A DNA stretch of 64,000 bases from Candidatus Poribacteria bacterium (GCA_022827185.1 JAJDTM010000003.1:62001-126000), one strand, 5' to 3'; counted from the stretch's first letter, positions 35,390 through 43,985 are shown. A program made the numbers and translations. The notes: generated by a model from the sequence alone, not told the origin.

Positions 35390-36760
35390 TTAGAAAAACG
35401 TTAGATACGGCTTTTCGTTTATCTCCCGCCACAGGAGGACTGCGAGTTCACGGGCGTGGTAATCGCCCCACATGGATGCTTCTCCGCATGGAATCTGCCT
35501 GCCCTCTGGCACATGATCCCATCCGTTCGGACGGTGATAGACCGAGTGCAATAGCAATCCTTGATGTGCATCGGATTCGGAGAGATACGGTTCGGCAAAA
35601 AGCGTTTTGGCGACTGTTAAGCCTGCTTGGTAATAGGAATCTCCTGCCTCTGTTTCGCCGTGTTTTCTGAGGTAGTTGCCGAGTCGGATTAATCCTTGTG
35701 CTGTAATGGCTGCGGCGGAACTATCCACCGGTTCGAGATCGTTGTATGGATCTGCGGGGCCTGATAGATAATCACCGAGTTCGGCTAAACCGGGGGCACC
35801 TGTATCCCAATACGGGATTCCGTCTTGTGCAGTGTTCTCAATATAGAAATCTGCGGTAGCTTCTGCTGCTTTGCGCATGTGTGCCGTTGCCAAGTCATAT
35901 CCACCAAAAGGTTCCAGATCATTTTCAGACAGTGTATCAAAGAACTCAAGTTGCTCGGCGTACCCCGTAACAATCCACGCCAATCCACGCGTCCACGTCG
36001 TAAACGGCGAATATCCCTGCTGTGTGCTGGGGCAACGGTAGTTTCCGTCGTTCGTATTGAAGATTGATTCATGCACAACCCGTCCGCGTATATCAAAAGC
36101 GTCACGTCCTTCGCCGTAATAGACGTTATAAGCGGCTGTCGTCTGCGAATGCTGGAGTAGACGTTCCAACAGACTGATAGCGACATCGCCTTCACCCATC
36201 AGTACTGCACCGAGCGTGTGCCCAAGTCCTAAAACCCGTAGAGAGCGAATGGTGTCTGAGAAAAGCGAATGCGGTCCGTTGAAAGAGGCGATGTACCCTG
36301 TGCCATCCTTAATTCGGGTCCAGCGACTCGCTTGCACAGCAGCGGAGGCTTTCAGCGCGAGTTCATAGAAATGCATCTCGTTATCGTCCTGCGGAATCAC
36401 ACCTTCCTGCATGAGGCGACGGAGATTGCCGTAAGTCGAAACGTTGTTAAAGCCGTGGTCATGTACACCGATGTGCGTGACATGCGGTGCCATCTTTTCG
36501 ATTGTGTTCCGTCTGCCGATCTCAAGGAACTGCTCATCGCCGGTGGCATCAAATTGGAGGATCGCGGAACCGAATTGGAACCCCTGCGTCCATTCGGTCC
36601 AGCCGCGTGTTGTATAGGTGCCAGCGACGGTAAAGACAGGCGTGCCTTTTTCAGGGAGCCATGTGTCCTCAATAGCCAAAATCTTCTGACCTGAGTACTC
36701 AAAAAGCTGCTCAAGCTGAGGCTTCAGGTCGGTGGGACGTAATGAATCGTTTATCTGCAT
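35390..36760 (-). CDS. GH88-type unsaturated uronyl hydrolase
   Basis: 456 aa. An (alpha/alpha)6-barrel type sequence: GWTEWTQGFQFGSAI, HVTHIGVHDHGFNNVSTYG with the HD pair, DSSAAAITAQGLIRLG and LLHSVYHRPNGWDHV...GEASMWGDYHARELAVL, the layout of GH88 enzymes, which remove 4,5-unsaturated uronic acids left by polysaccharide lyases. No signal peptide, so cytoplasmic. This suggests use of sulphated or uronate polysaccharides from sponge or algal matrix (inference). It sits in a run of minus-strand genes with the heptose nucleotidyltransferase upstream. Confidence 0.8.
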   Translation of the reverse strand: MQINDSLRPTDLKPQLEQLFEYSGQKILAIEDTWLPEKGTPVFTVAGTYTTRGWTEWTQGFQFGSAILQFDATGDEQFLEIGRRNTIEKMAPHVTHIGVHDHGFNNVSTYGNLRRLMQEGVIPQDDNEMHFYELALKASAAVQASRWTRIKDGTGYIASFNGPHSLFSDTIRSLRVLGLGHTLGAVLMGEGDVAISLLERLLQHSQTTAAYNVYYGEGRDAFDIRGRVVHESIFNTNDGNYRCPSTQQGYSPFTTWTRGLAWIVTGYAEQLEFFDTLSENDLEPFGGYDLATAHMRKAAEATADFYIENTAQDGIPYWDTGAPGLAELGDYLSGPADPYNDLEPVDSSAAAITAQGLIRLGNYLRKHGETEAGDSYYQAGLTVAKTLFAEPYLSESDAHQGLLLHSVYHRPNGWDHVPEGRQIPCGEASMWGDYHARELAVLLWREINEKPYLTFF

Positions 36761-36784
36761 TGTGTTCTGTTTGCCTTCTGGTTA

Positions 36785-36812
36785 CGGCATAGCGGAGTAT
36801 GCCTACTACTTT
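36785..36812 (+). repeat. GGCACA-type repeat, single copy
   Basis: CGGCATAGCGGAGTATGCCTACTACTTTA: same unit as at 39378 with ACA replaced by ATA on both arms, so the hairpin is kept by compensating changes. It lies between rfaE2 and the GH88 gene. Confidence 0.6.
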
Positions 36813-37327
36813 ACATCTACGGGATCAACATCTTTATACCGCTCACATATCACTTCGATGAGATTGGTCGTGGACTTACCCGGGACATTTAGACCGACGA
36901 CAACTTTGCCACCGTTCGCTTCAACAACATCTCTTTCGACGAGTTGCTCCAGTTTATAGTCGCCTCCTTTAACGTGGATACTCGGTTTGAGTTCGGAGAG
37001 TAAGTCAATCGGCGTTAATTCTGGAAAGATGACGACATAATCAACACATTCCAAGCCAGCGAGCATCTCTGCGCGCTCCGCTTCAGGCACAAGCGGACGA
37101 TTTTCACCCTTAAGTTCCCGTACCGAACTATCACTATTGACTGCTACTACGAGCATATCTCCGAGTTGGCGTGCCGCCTGAAGATACCGAAGATGTCCCA
37201 AGTGCAGTACATCAAAACAGCCGTTGGTCGTGACAACAGTGTTTCCGTCTGCTTTCGCTTGTTGAAGACGGGATGCAAGTTCGCTGCGGTGATAGATTTT
37301 TTGATTTAACATATTTTCATTTTTCAT
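36806..37327 (-). CDS. rfaE2: Heptose 1-phosphate adenylyltransferase (RfaE2-type)
   Basis: 173 aa. TTNGCFDVLHLGHLRYLQAARQLGD contains the HxGH nucleotidyltransferase signature (HLGH), followed by VVAVNSDSSVRELKGENRPLVPEAERAEMLAGLECVDYVVIF and KGGDYKLEQLVERDVVEANGGKV, characteristic of the C-terminal half of HldE/RfaE. It makes ADP-heptose for lipopolysaccharide core. The kinase half is absent, so this is the stand-alone form. MLNQKI a few codons in is an alternative start. Supports an outer membrane with LPS. Confidence 0.9.
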   Translation of the reverse strand: MKNENMLNQKIYHRSELASRLQQAKADGNTVVTTNGCFDVLHLGHLRYLQAARQLGDMLVVAVNSDSSVRELKGENRPLVPEAERAEMLAGLECVDYVVIFPELTPIDLLSELKPSIHVKGGDYKLEQLVERDVVEANGGKVVVGLNVPGKSTTNLIEVICERYKDVDPVDVK

Positions 37328-37411
37328 AAAAGCGAATTTATGTCTCTAATTGTAGGTTTTAAAGCGTTAATAGTCTATCACGCTTTCGACTGTTTGACAA
37401 GTTTTTCCTCG

Positions 37412-37440
37412 TTGCTCAATTCTTGACTTTGTGCTATAAT
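37412..37440 (+). promoter_or_regulatory. Putative promoter of the EF-Tu-like gene
   Basis: TTGCTC (37412-37417), 17-nt spacer, TATAAT (37435-37440), 47 nt before the ATG at 37488, which has CAGGAG in front. Confidence 0.5.
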
Positions 37441-37487
37441 GAAACGGAAATTGCAGTAAAAAGATAATATCGATCAGGAGAAAAAAG

Positions 37488-38648
37488 ATGACAGAACGAA
37501 AAGAAAATACGCATGGCAGATTACCCATCTGCACCCTCGGCGCGGACGGCCACGGTAAAACAACATTGACTGCAGCAATAGCAAGAGTGGTCGCGAGAAT
37601 TGGTGCGATTCATACAGATGGAGACGGCGATTTTGCGTCTCAACACCCAATTAGTCACCCAATCCGAGAAGGCGTTGGTATTACCTACCGATCAATAGCC
37701 TACGAAACCAGCGGCAAACTTTATACACAGATCGATTGCGAAACACACCTCGATGTCGTCAAAATGTTAATCAGCGGCTCACCCGCAATTCAGGGAGGGA
37801 TTTGGGTAGTGAATGCCGTTGAAGGAGTCTCATCGGATTCTCAGGCACATCTCGACCTCGCACACCAGATGCACATACCGACGGTACTCCCTTTTCTCAA
37901 TACGGGTGGCATTTCAAAAGACGATGAACTGTTGGACATCTGTCAACAGGAGATGCGTGAACTACTCAGTGCGTGTGGATGGAAGGAAGAAACAGCTCCA
38001 ATAATCGTCGGTGACGCACGTAAAGCGTTAGACTACAAAGGCGACAACATCACCTCCACGCAATGGCAATCTATTGTTGATTTGATCTTTGCGATGAACC
38101 GCACGATGCCAACACCTGTGGATACAGCGCACCTACCACTTATCATGCCAATTCACGAAATCGTTGAGGAAACGAAGGATCAGGTATCCGTGCGTGGTGA
38201 GGTTGTGCAAGGTCAAATCGCCGTCGGTCAAGCGGTGGATATTGTAGGTAAAGGCGATAGGATCAAGACGCGGGTTCTTAGCATACAGGAAAATGAAGTA
38301 TGCGTTGAATCTGAACCCGACTGGCTGTCTGTCGGACAGGTGCTTTGCCCACCGAAGACAATCAAATCACATTCTGAATTCGCCGCGCTCATCTATCTGC
38401 TGACACACGAGGAGAGCGGGACACATATCCCGCTTATAGAAAACGATAGACCTGACATCCATTTGTGGAGTGTTGATATGCCAGCGCATCTAAAACTCTC
38501 ACAAGGTCTCTCGCTTATTACACCCGGAGATTACGCTCACGTCACCCTGACGCTTGATTTACCGTTAGTGATGGAGATCGGTACTCGGTTTGAGATTAAG
38601 AAGATGGGTTCCCGGATCGGATTCGGTGTTGTGACGGGTGTGGAATGA
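37488..38648 (+). CDS. Degenerate EF-Tu paralogue (probable pseudo-GTPase)
   Basis: 386 aa, about the length of EF-Tu, with all three domains recognisable. G1 is retained: LGADGHGKTTL (18-25; EF-Tu has GHVDHGKTTL). Switch I keeps EGVGIT. G3 should be DCPGH and reads DCETH (83-87): Pro and Gly are lost but the catalytic His is kept. G4 should be NKVD and reads NTGG (138-141), which should remove guanine recognition. The rest follows EF-Tu (MREL, APIIVGDARKAL, GEVVQGQIAVGQAVDIVG). It cannot be an ordinary tuf. It is a single gene with its own promoter, not in a ribosomal cluster. Function unknown: decoy, regulator of translation or resistance factor are all guesses. Confidence 0.8.
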   Translation: MTERKENTHGRLPICTLGADGHGKTTLTAAIARVVARIGAIHTDGDGDFASQHPISHPIREGVGITYRSIAYETSGKLYTQIDCETHLDVVKMLISGSPAIQGGIWVVNAVEGVSSDSQAHLDLAHQMHIPTVLPFLNTGGISKDDELLDICQQEMRELLSACGWKEETAPIIVGDARKALDYKGDNITSTQWQSIVDLIFAMNRTMPTPVDTAHLPLIMPIHEIVEETKDQVSVRGEVVQGQIAVGQAVDIVGKGDRIKTRVLSIQENEVCVESEPDWLSVGQVLCPPKTIKSHSEFAALIYLLTHEESGTHIPLIENDRPDIHLWSVDMPAHLKLSQGLSLITPGDYAHVTLTLDLPLVMEIGTRFEIKKMGSRIGFGVVTGVE

Positions 38649-38656
38649 GCCGTTTT

Positions 38657-39361
38657 CTACCCCGCAGCAATTGCGTCTTGTAGTGCGAGATCACCGGTAT
38701 ACAAAGCACGCCCTATAATCGCACCGCTGGCACCGATCCGTTTCAAAGCGGTTACGTCAGTGAGCGACGTGACACCGCCTGAAGCAATCACATTCGCAGG
38801 GACAGCATCAATAATATCTGCAGTTGCGTCAACATTGGGTCCCTTGAGCATACCGTCGCTCTTGATGTCGGTATAGATAATCGTTTGCACGTCCGTCATC
38901 TCTTGTGCGAATTCAACAGCGGATTTCTCGGACACCTCTAACCATCCTTCTGTTGCAACCATACCGTCTTTCGCGTCAATACCGACAGCGATGCGCTCGC
39001 CGTATTTATCACACGCCTGCTTCACCAAATCCGGCTGTTTAAGGGCAACCGTGCCTAATATAGCGCGGTCTACATCTAATGCTAAGACGGCTTCCAACTG
39101 TTCCATACTACGGATACCGCCGCCGAGTTGGACGGGTATATCAAGCGTAGAGACAATTTCGCTAACAATATGGAGGTTCGCGGATTCACCTTGAAACGCG
39201 CCATCCAAATCCACGAGGTGCAAGTATTCCGCCCCCTCGGCTTGCCAGCGTTGTGCCATCTCCACAGGCGCGTCTGAGAAAACCGTTTCTTGTGTCGCAA
39301 TCCCTTGCACCAAATTTACACACTTTCCATCGCGAAGATCAATTGCCGGTAATATTTCCAA
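38657..39361 (-). CDS. hisA: HisA, phosphoribosyl-formimino-AICAR-P isomerase
   Basis: 234 aa. Starts LEILPAIDLRDGKCVNLVQG, with AEYLHLVDLDGAFQG, VQLGGGIRSMEQ, RAILGTVALKQP and VIASGGVTSLTDVTAL; the two catalytic aspartates are in PAIDLRDG and YTDIKSDGM. Fourth step-type isomerase of histidine synthesis. The start is taken as TTG 39361, since AGGAG lies 7 nt before it; upstream codons of the longer frame belong to that site. It stands alone, with no other his gene in the window; two 34-bp repeats lie just upstream. It converges with the EF-Tu-like gene (8 nt between stops). Confidence 0.92.
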   Translation of the reverse strand: MEILPAIDLRDGKCVNLVQGIATQETVFSDAPVEMAQRWQAEGAEYLHLVDLDGAFQGESANLHIVSEIVSTLDIPVQLGGGIRSMEQLEAVLALDVDRAILGTVALKQPDLVKQACDKYGERIAVGIDAKDGMVATEGWLEVSEKSAVEFAQEMTDVQTIIYTDIKSDGMLKGPNVDATADIIDAVPANVIASGGVTSLTDVTALKRIGASGAIIGRALYTGDLALQDAIAAG

Positions 39362-39377
39362 AGTCTCTCCTTTCCGA

Positions 39378-39444
39378 AGTTGACGGCACAACGGAGTGTG
39401 CCTACTACTATAGTTGACGGCACAACGGAGTGTGCCTACTACTA
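39378..39444. repeat. Tandem pair of the GGCACAACGG...TGTGCC repeat
   Basis: Two copies 34 bp apart, each with GGCACA-ACGGAG-TGTGCC forming a hairpin and ending CTACTACTA. The second copy covers the stop codon of the permease gene (TAG at 39442-39444 on the minus strand). Further members are at 36785, 42325, 42362 and 43955. Confidence 0.7.
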
Positions 39445-40341
39445 TTCATCTCGAAAAATGCCGAGTAATTTCAATTGTACGATTGAGATAACAGCAATAA
39501 TGAAAAACAGCACCCAGCCGATTGTCGCTGCATAGCCGAGACGCATGAACTGAAAACCGTTTTTGTAGAGATACATCACGATGGTTGACCCCGCATCCGC
39601 AGGTTCACCACCGTTTGTCAAAATGAATGGAAGATCAAAAAGTTGGAGCGACCCAATCATCGAAACGACGACAACGAAGGCAATAACTGGACGCAACGAT
39701 GGAAGCGTGACATGAACGAACGCTTGCCACCAGTTCGCACCGTCAACTGCTGCCGCTTCGTATAACTCCTGACGGATACCTTGTAAACCCGCTAAAAAAT
39801 ATATCATGTTGAACCCTGCCCACTGCCAAACGCCTGTCAGAATAACCGCTGGCATCACATAATTTTCTTCGTTTAGCCAACCAATCTCCTTGCCAAAGAG
39901 GATGAATTCTTGGTTGACTAAGCCTGCGCGTTGGTCGTAGACAAGGTTAAAGATGATCGCAACGAAGACACCGGCAACCAGCACCGGTGCAAAAAAGGCG
40001 AGTCGTAGGAAATTTTTCCCTTTAACGAACTTGGAATTCAGTAGAATTGCCAATAACAAAGCAATCGGCAATTGGAGTGTAAGGGTGCCTATTGCGAAAT
40101 AAGCGGTATTTTTAAGGGATTTCCAAAAGATAGGATCGCCGAACAGATCCGTGAAGTTACCGAAACCGACAAAAATCCGGCTTTGGAACCCCCGCATCTC
40201 ATAGAGACTCATAACCAGTGACGAGATGAGTGGATACCCCATAAAGATGACGAAAAGCAGATAAAACGGCGCGATAAAGAGATAAGGCGCGATTTTCTGT
40301 TGTTGATTCCAAAGTAGGTTTGTTCTACGTTTCCTATTCAT
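39442..40341 (-). CDS. Sugar ABC transporter permease (MalF/UgpA type)
   Basis: 299 aa from ATG 40341 (AAAGAAAG upstream); the longer frame to 40434 overlaps the binding-protein gene. Six hydrophobic segments, with the EAA motif ELYEAAAVDGANWWQAFVHVTLPSLRPVIAFV. It forms the membrane channel of a carbohydrate ABC importer with the binding protein 34 nt upstream. The second permease (MalG type) and the ATPase are absent; the repeat pair and hisA take their place, so the system is split or has lost its end. Confidence 0.88.
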   Translation of the reverse strand: MNRKRRTNLLWNQQQKIAPYLFIAPFYLLFVIFMGYPLISSLVMSLYEMRGFQSRIFVGFGNFTDLFGDPIFWKSLKNTAYFAIGTLTLQLPIALLLAILLNSKFVKGKNFLRLAFFAPVLVAGVFVAIIFNLVYDQRAGLVNQEFILFGKEIGWLNEENYVMPAVILTGVWQWAGFNMIYFLAGLQGIRQELYEAAAVDGANWWQAFVHVTLPSLRPVIAFVVVVSMIGSLQLFDLPFILTNGGEPADAGSTIVMYLYKNGFQFMRLGYAATIGWVLFFIIAVISIVQLKLLGIFRDE

Positions 40342-40375
40342 AAAAACTTTCTTTAAAGAGCACAGGGCAAGAAAA

Positions 40376-41734
40376 CTACATTTCGCCCCACCTATCCATG
40401 TCTTTCGCCATAAGGGCGCGTACCTTCTCGGCAAGGTCTGTCAACGCCTCTCTTGGGGTCTGCTTTTCTGTCACTGCAGCGAAGATTGCATCGTTGAGTA
40501 GATCTGCTGCCTCTGACCAGTAGGGGTTCTGATAACGTGGCGGTAAATCGGGAGCAAGTTGGATAAACAGTTCGCCGAGCGGTTGTCCACCCAAATATAC
40601 ATCGGGTTCCTTAAAGATAGGCGCGTCCCATGCGGCTTTGAGCGGCGGTATAATCCGTGTCGTCTCATATCGGTTCACGAGCCCCGGCCTATCAAAATAG
40701 GTAAACTTGAGAAGTTCCCACGCACGATCAGGGTGCTTGCACTGCTTCGTAATTCCGATCATCGTGCCACCGCGCGTCGTCGTCCGTCTGCCATCGGGGT
40801 GCCACGCTGGCATGCCGACTGCCTTCCATTTGCCAGACATCTGCGGCACCTGACTTTTGAGGATACCGACATACCAATCTGGGGCAAGGATGGAGAGAAT
40901 CTTGCCGTCCTGCATTGCTGCGAAATTGCTGGGGTCACCGTGCCAGGTCCCGTATACGGGGGTCGCGATGTTATGTTCATTGAACAATGCGGTGAAAAAT
41001 TCCAACGTCTCAATAGCGAGTTCACTATCAATAATAACGTTGCCATCCTCGTCAAAAAAGCCGCCACCTTGTTGAAGGAGTAGACTAAAATAGTCGCTTT
41101 CCGTGCGCCGATCTAACACAATCGCGTACTGGTCGATTTTACCATCGCCATCAAGATCGCGCGTCGCTTTTTTTCCAGCAGCGATGAAATCATCCCATGT
41201 TTCAACCTCTGTCATCTCAACGCCTGCCGCTTTAAAGAGGTCGTCCCGGTAAAGGAGCACAACGGGGTGCAGATCGTGTGGGATACCGAAAATCCGTCCT
41301 CGATAGGACCAAGGTGTGAACCGACTGACGACTAACCTGTCCATCCAACCTTCGCTTTCCAAACGCGGACGTAGATCGACAAATCCGACTTCATCAATCG
41401 CGCCCTTGAGGAACCGCCCGATGGATGTAATTTCTACCTCCACGAGATCGGGGGCACCGAAATTGGACAACATGGCAGCGAGGAGTTTATCGTGCATCGT
41501 GCCACCGAAATTGATGAGTTGGACGTTGACACCGGGGTTTTGTGCCTCAAAAAGCGGCACGCGCGCTTGATACTCTTCGTAATGCGTATTTGCGAAGATC
41601 CAAAATTCGATATCCTCACCCTGCTCCTCGGAACGCCCGAAAATGAACAGCGTAGAGATGAGAAAGAGAATCAGCATAACCATCGGTCCTTTGCCGAGTG
41701 GAAAGCTTTCAGCATCAATCGGGAGACGAAACAT
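40376..41734 (-). CDS. Sugar ABC transporter substrate-binding protein
   Basis: 452 aa. An N-terminal hydrophobic segment (MVMLILFLISTLFIFG) is followed by EDIEFWIFANTHYEEYQARVPLFEAQNPGVNVQLINF, then KLLAAMLSNFGAPDLVEVE, GIPHDLHPVVLLYRDDLFKAAGVE and GRRTTTRGGTMIGITKQCKHPDRAWELLKF, typical of family 1 binding proteins. Captures an oligosaccharide for the permease at 39442. A GTTACAAA...TTTGTAAC inverted repeat lies just before its start and could be an operator. Confidence 0.88.
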   Translation of the reverse strand: MFRLPIDAESFPLGKGPMVMLILFLISTLFIFGRSEEQGEDIEFWIFANTHYEEYQARVPLFEAQNPGVNVQLINFGGTMHDKLLAAMLSNFGAPDLVEVEITSIGRFLKGAIDEVGFVDLRPRLESEGWMDRLVVSRFTPWSYRGRIFGIPHDLHPVVLLYRDDLFKAAGVEMTEVETWDDFIAAGKKATRDLDGDGKIDQYAIVLDRRTESDYFSLLLQQGGGFFDEDGNVIIDSELAIETLEFFTALFNEHNIATPVYGTWHGDPSNFAAMQDGKILSILAPDWYVGILKSQVPQMSGKWKAVGMPAWHPDGRRTTTRGGTMIGITKQCKHPDRAWELLKFTYFDRPGLVNRYETTRIIPPLKAAWDAPIFKEPDVYLGGQPLGELFIQLAPDLPPRYQNPYWSEAADLLNDAIFAAVTEKQTPREALTDLAEKVRALMAKDMDRWGEM

Positions 41735-41745
41735 AAAATACTCCA

Positions 41746-41780
41746 GTTACAAAAATTGACTTGACTTTTACATTTGTAAC
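41746..41780. promoter_or_regulatory. Inverted repeat upstream of the sugar-binding-protein gene
   Basis: GTTACAAA (41746-41753) and TTTGTAAC (41773-41780), perfect 8-bp arms, 12 bp upstream of ATG 41734 on the minus strand. A candidate repressor operator. Confidence 0.45.
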
Positions 41781-41838
41781 GATTAAAATTTATCAGAATA
41801 CAGGCTTTTTATCAATCAACTTTTTAGAAACCATAAGG

Positions 41839-41910
41839 AATCGCGAGCGACCAGAAATACGCAGAAACACCCCAGCAAAGACCCCAAGCAAAAACACTCG
41901 CTCCTACAAG
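41839..41910. repeat. Spread copy of the GCGAGCG...CGCTCCTAC repeat
   Basis: AATCGCGAGCGACCAGAAATA... on the left and ACTCGCTCCTACAAG on the right, the same arms as at 49691 and 52236 but separated by about 45 bp. The left part (CGAGCGAC-AGAAATACGCAGAA) recurs at 52283. Confidence 0.5.
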
Positions 41911-41953
41911 GTATTCTACCGCAAAACATGTTAAATAAGGAGGAAAGCCCAAC

Positions 41954-42271
41954 ATGCCCACATACGACTATAAGTGTCTCGCGTGTGATGTCCGATTTGA
42001 GAAGTTTCAAGGCATCACAGCACCGCCAATTGAGGCGTGTCCGGAGTGTGGCGGTAAAGTAAAACGGCTCATTGGAGCAGGTGCAGGTCTGATTTTCAAA
42101 GGATCTGGATTCTACATTACCGACTACCGAAGTGACGGCTATAAAGAATCAGCGAAAAAGGACAAAAAGGGATCATCGGATAAAAGCGAGTCATCAGATA
42201 AAAGCGAGAAAAAAGAGAAGAAAACGGAAACAAGCAGTGAATCAAAGAGCAAGTCTGCCGATTCGGACTAA
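41954..42271 (+). CDS. FmdB-family zinc ribbon protein
   Basis: 105 aa. MPTYDYKCLACDVRFEKFQ...CPECGGKVKRLIGAGAGLIFKGSGFYITDYR: the two CxxC pairs of the FmdB/putative regulatory protein family, then a hydrophilic tail of Lys, Ser and Glu (about 65-105) rich in SSDKSE repeats. Function of the family is unsettled (regulator of amidase expression in one case). AGGAGG lies 11 nt before ATG 41954. Stands alone on the plus strand ahead of the CDF gene. Confidence 0.9.
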   Translation: MPTYDYKCLACDVRFEKFQGITAPPIEACPECGGKVKRLIGAGAGLIFKGSGFYITDYRSDGYKESAKKDKKGSSDKSESSDKSEKKEKKTETSSESKSKSADSD

Positions 42272-42324
42272 ACGAAAATAGTTGTAGGTCGAGGTCTCTG
42301 TGCTTCGGTTCGGTCATGTTTTCA

Positions 42325-42394
42325 GTTTCGGCACAACGGCGTGTGCCTATTACTTTTTTTGGTTTCGGCACAATGGCGTGTGCCTACTACTTTT
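42325..42394 (+). repeat. Two more copies of the GGCACA-type repeat
   Basis: GTTTCGGCACAACGGCGTGT... at 42325-42357 and its near copy at 42362-42394, period 37 bp, each ending CTA(C/T)TACTTTT. It lies between the FmdB gene and the start of the CDF gene and gives a false N-terminal extension in the CDF reading frame. Confidence 0.7.
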
Positions 42395-42407
42395 AAAGGG
42401 AGACGCT

Positions 42408-43355
42408 TTGCACAACCACAGTCACGACCATCATCACCCTCCCGGCAAAGCGGACGCGCATAGCCACCAAACACATCTGCAGAAGAAATTTAAGTTTGCT
42501 GTGTTTGTCACATTCTGCGTCTTCCTTGGCGAGCTCATCGGCGGTATCTGGTCGGGTAGTCTTGCCTTGCTCAGCGATGCGGTGCATGTGCTGTCGGACG
42601 TTGCTTCGCTCCTTATCAGTTGGTTGGCAATCTATCTCTCCACACGTCCTGCCACCTCTTCCCGAACTTATGGGTATCATCGCGCTGAGGTCTTTGCTGC
42701 TTTTGTGAACGGCGTGTCGCTTATCGCGATCTCCTGTTGGATTTTCTACGAAGCCTATCAAAGATACATGTCGCCGACAGAGATAAAAGTGACAGGCATG
42801 TTTATCGTGGCGTGTCTCGGCTTTGTGGGGAATTTGATTATCTTATGGAAGCTGCACGGTGAGAGTCCCGGTAATCTTAACGTCCGAAGCGCGATGCTCC
42901 ACGTGATAGGCGATACACTCTCTTCCGTTGCTGTCGTCGTTGGCGGTGCGATCATCTTCTGGACGGGGTGGTACCCGATTGATGCGATCCTGAGTTTCCT
43001 GATCGGTGGGATTATTCTCTTCGGTGCGGTGAACGTAACGAAAGAGGCGGTGCACATTTTGCTTGAAAATTCACCGAAGAATGCAGATGCTGACACCGTT
43101 GCCACACATCTCCGCAGTTTAGAACCCGTCAAAGATATTCACGACTTACACATCTGGTCGCTGTGTTCCAACTATTGCGCGCTGAGTGCACATGTTGTGG
43201 TTGACGAAAACACCACTTTAGCACCTGATCGGATTCTTGAAGAAATTAACGCCGAATTGCAATCACATTTCGGGATCAGCCACACGACCTTACAGTTAGA
43301 ACAGGTGGCGTGCGAACAGGCTGGAAATCTCCTCTGCAATGCGCAACATTCGTAG
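42408..43355 (+). CDS. Cation diffusion facilitator (CzcD/ZitB type)
   Basis: 315 aa from TTG 42408, chosen because AAAGGGAGA lies 5 nt before it; the longer frame to 42300 is the translated repeat. A His-rich N-terminus (HNHSHDHHHPPGKADAHSHQTH) binds metal; six helices follow, with GSLALLSDAVHVLSDVASLL (the HxxxD-type zinc site in helix 2) and MLHVIGDTLSSVAVVVG in helix 5, and a C-terminal ferredoxin-like domain (VKDIHDLHIWSL). Exports Zn2+ or related ions by proton exchange. Confidence 0.9.
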   Translation: MHNHSHDHHHPPGKADAHSHQTHLQKKFKFAVFVTFCVFLGELIGGIWSGSLALLSDAVHVLSDVASLLISWLAIYLSTRPATSSRTYGYHRAEVFAAFVNGVSLIAISCWIFYEAYQRYMSPTEIKVTGMFIVACLGFVGNLIILWKLHGESPGNLNVRSAMLHVIGDTLSSVAVVVGGAIIFWTGWYPIDAILSFLIGGIILFGAVNVTKEAVHILLENSPKNADADTVATHLRSLEPVKDIHDLHIWSLCSNYCALSAHVVVDENTTLAPDRILEEINAELQSHFGISHTTLQLEQVACEQAGNLLCNAQHS

Positions 43356-43396
43356 TCCCCATCTATAGGATTAAGGCTACAAGCTGCGCTCACAGT

Positions 43397-43939
43397 TTAG
43401 CCGTGTTCTGCTTTCAAACGATGCGCTTTGCGAATTAGATCGGAATCTTTCGCAAACCTCTGTGTCGCCTGAACCAGTCCCCCCACGTGCGAGACCATAT
43501 CTTTCTCCACCTGCACAATACGATCAATCAGATAAGGTTGATCACTCTGCTCAATCGCTTTTCGCATGATAGAAAGTAGGTGCATATAGATTGTATCGGC
43601 TTCGCTGCCCTCAATCGCAATAGCAATTTCAAAGGCTTCATCGAGTGAAATATCTCCGCTATCGACCTTCTGCTCGTGTGCATCCAATGCGTCCGTAATT
43701 TGTTGCACAGGGACATCCGACAACTCCGTTACAGGTGAATCAGTTCCGAAGGCATCAACACATAAAGAACGTCCGAAATCCACGAGGATATAGTGCTGCC
43801 ACTCCTCTGTGCTCATCTGCTCCCAGAACCGTGCGATTCTTTCATCAACGCTCCCTAAAAGCAGCGAGAGCGAGGCATAAAGTTTCGCTTGCCGTAGCTC
43901 AATGTCCTGACAAAGATTAAAAAGCTCACCTAATGTCAA
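43397..43939 (-). CDS. Ferritin-like (rubrerythrin-fold) protein
   Basis: 180 aa. Four-helix pattern with carboxylate residues at diiron positions: DIELRQAKLYASL (Glu14), FWEQMSTEEWQHYILV (ExxH) and AIAIEGSEADTIYMHLL, then a further helix. Resembles rubrerythrin domains lacking the rubredoxin part. May act in iron storage or oxidative stress (inference). The second ExxH His after the third helix is not obvious, so metal binding may be weak. A GGCACA-type repeat lies directly upstream. Confidence 0.65.
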   Translation of the reverse strand: MTLGELFNLCQDIELRQAKLYASLSLLLGSVDERIARFWEQMSTEEWQHYILVDFGRSLCVDAFGTDSPVTELSDVPVQQITDALDAHEQKVDSGDISLDEAFEIAIAIEGSEADTIYMHLLSIMRKAIEQSDQPYLIDRIVQVEKDMVSHVGGLVQATQRFAKDSDLIRKAHRLKAEHG

Positions 43940-43954
43940 TAGTTTCTTCCTTCC

Positions 43955-43984
43955 AAAGTAGTAGGCATACCCCGCTGTGCCGCG
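43955..43984 (-). repeat. GGCACA-type repeat, minus strand
   Basis: On the minus strand GCGGCACAGCGGGGTATGCCTACTACTTT, between the ferritin-like and the oxidoreductase genes. Confidence 0.6.
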
Positions 43985-43985
43985 A

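Noticed and set aside
37488..38648. Ordinary tuf gene
   Set aside because: NKxD is replaced by NTGG and DxxG by DCETH, which a working EF-Tu cannot tolerate.
42300..42407. Extended N-terminus of the CDF exporter
   Set aside because: The added codons translate the GGCACA repeats; AAAGGGAGA lies directly before TTG 42408, where the His-rich start of the family begins.
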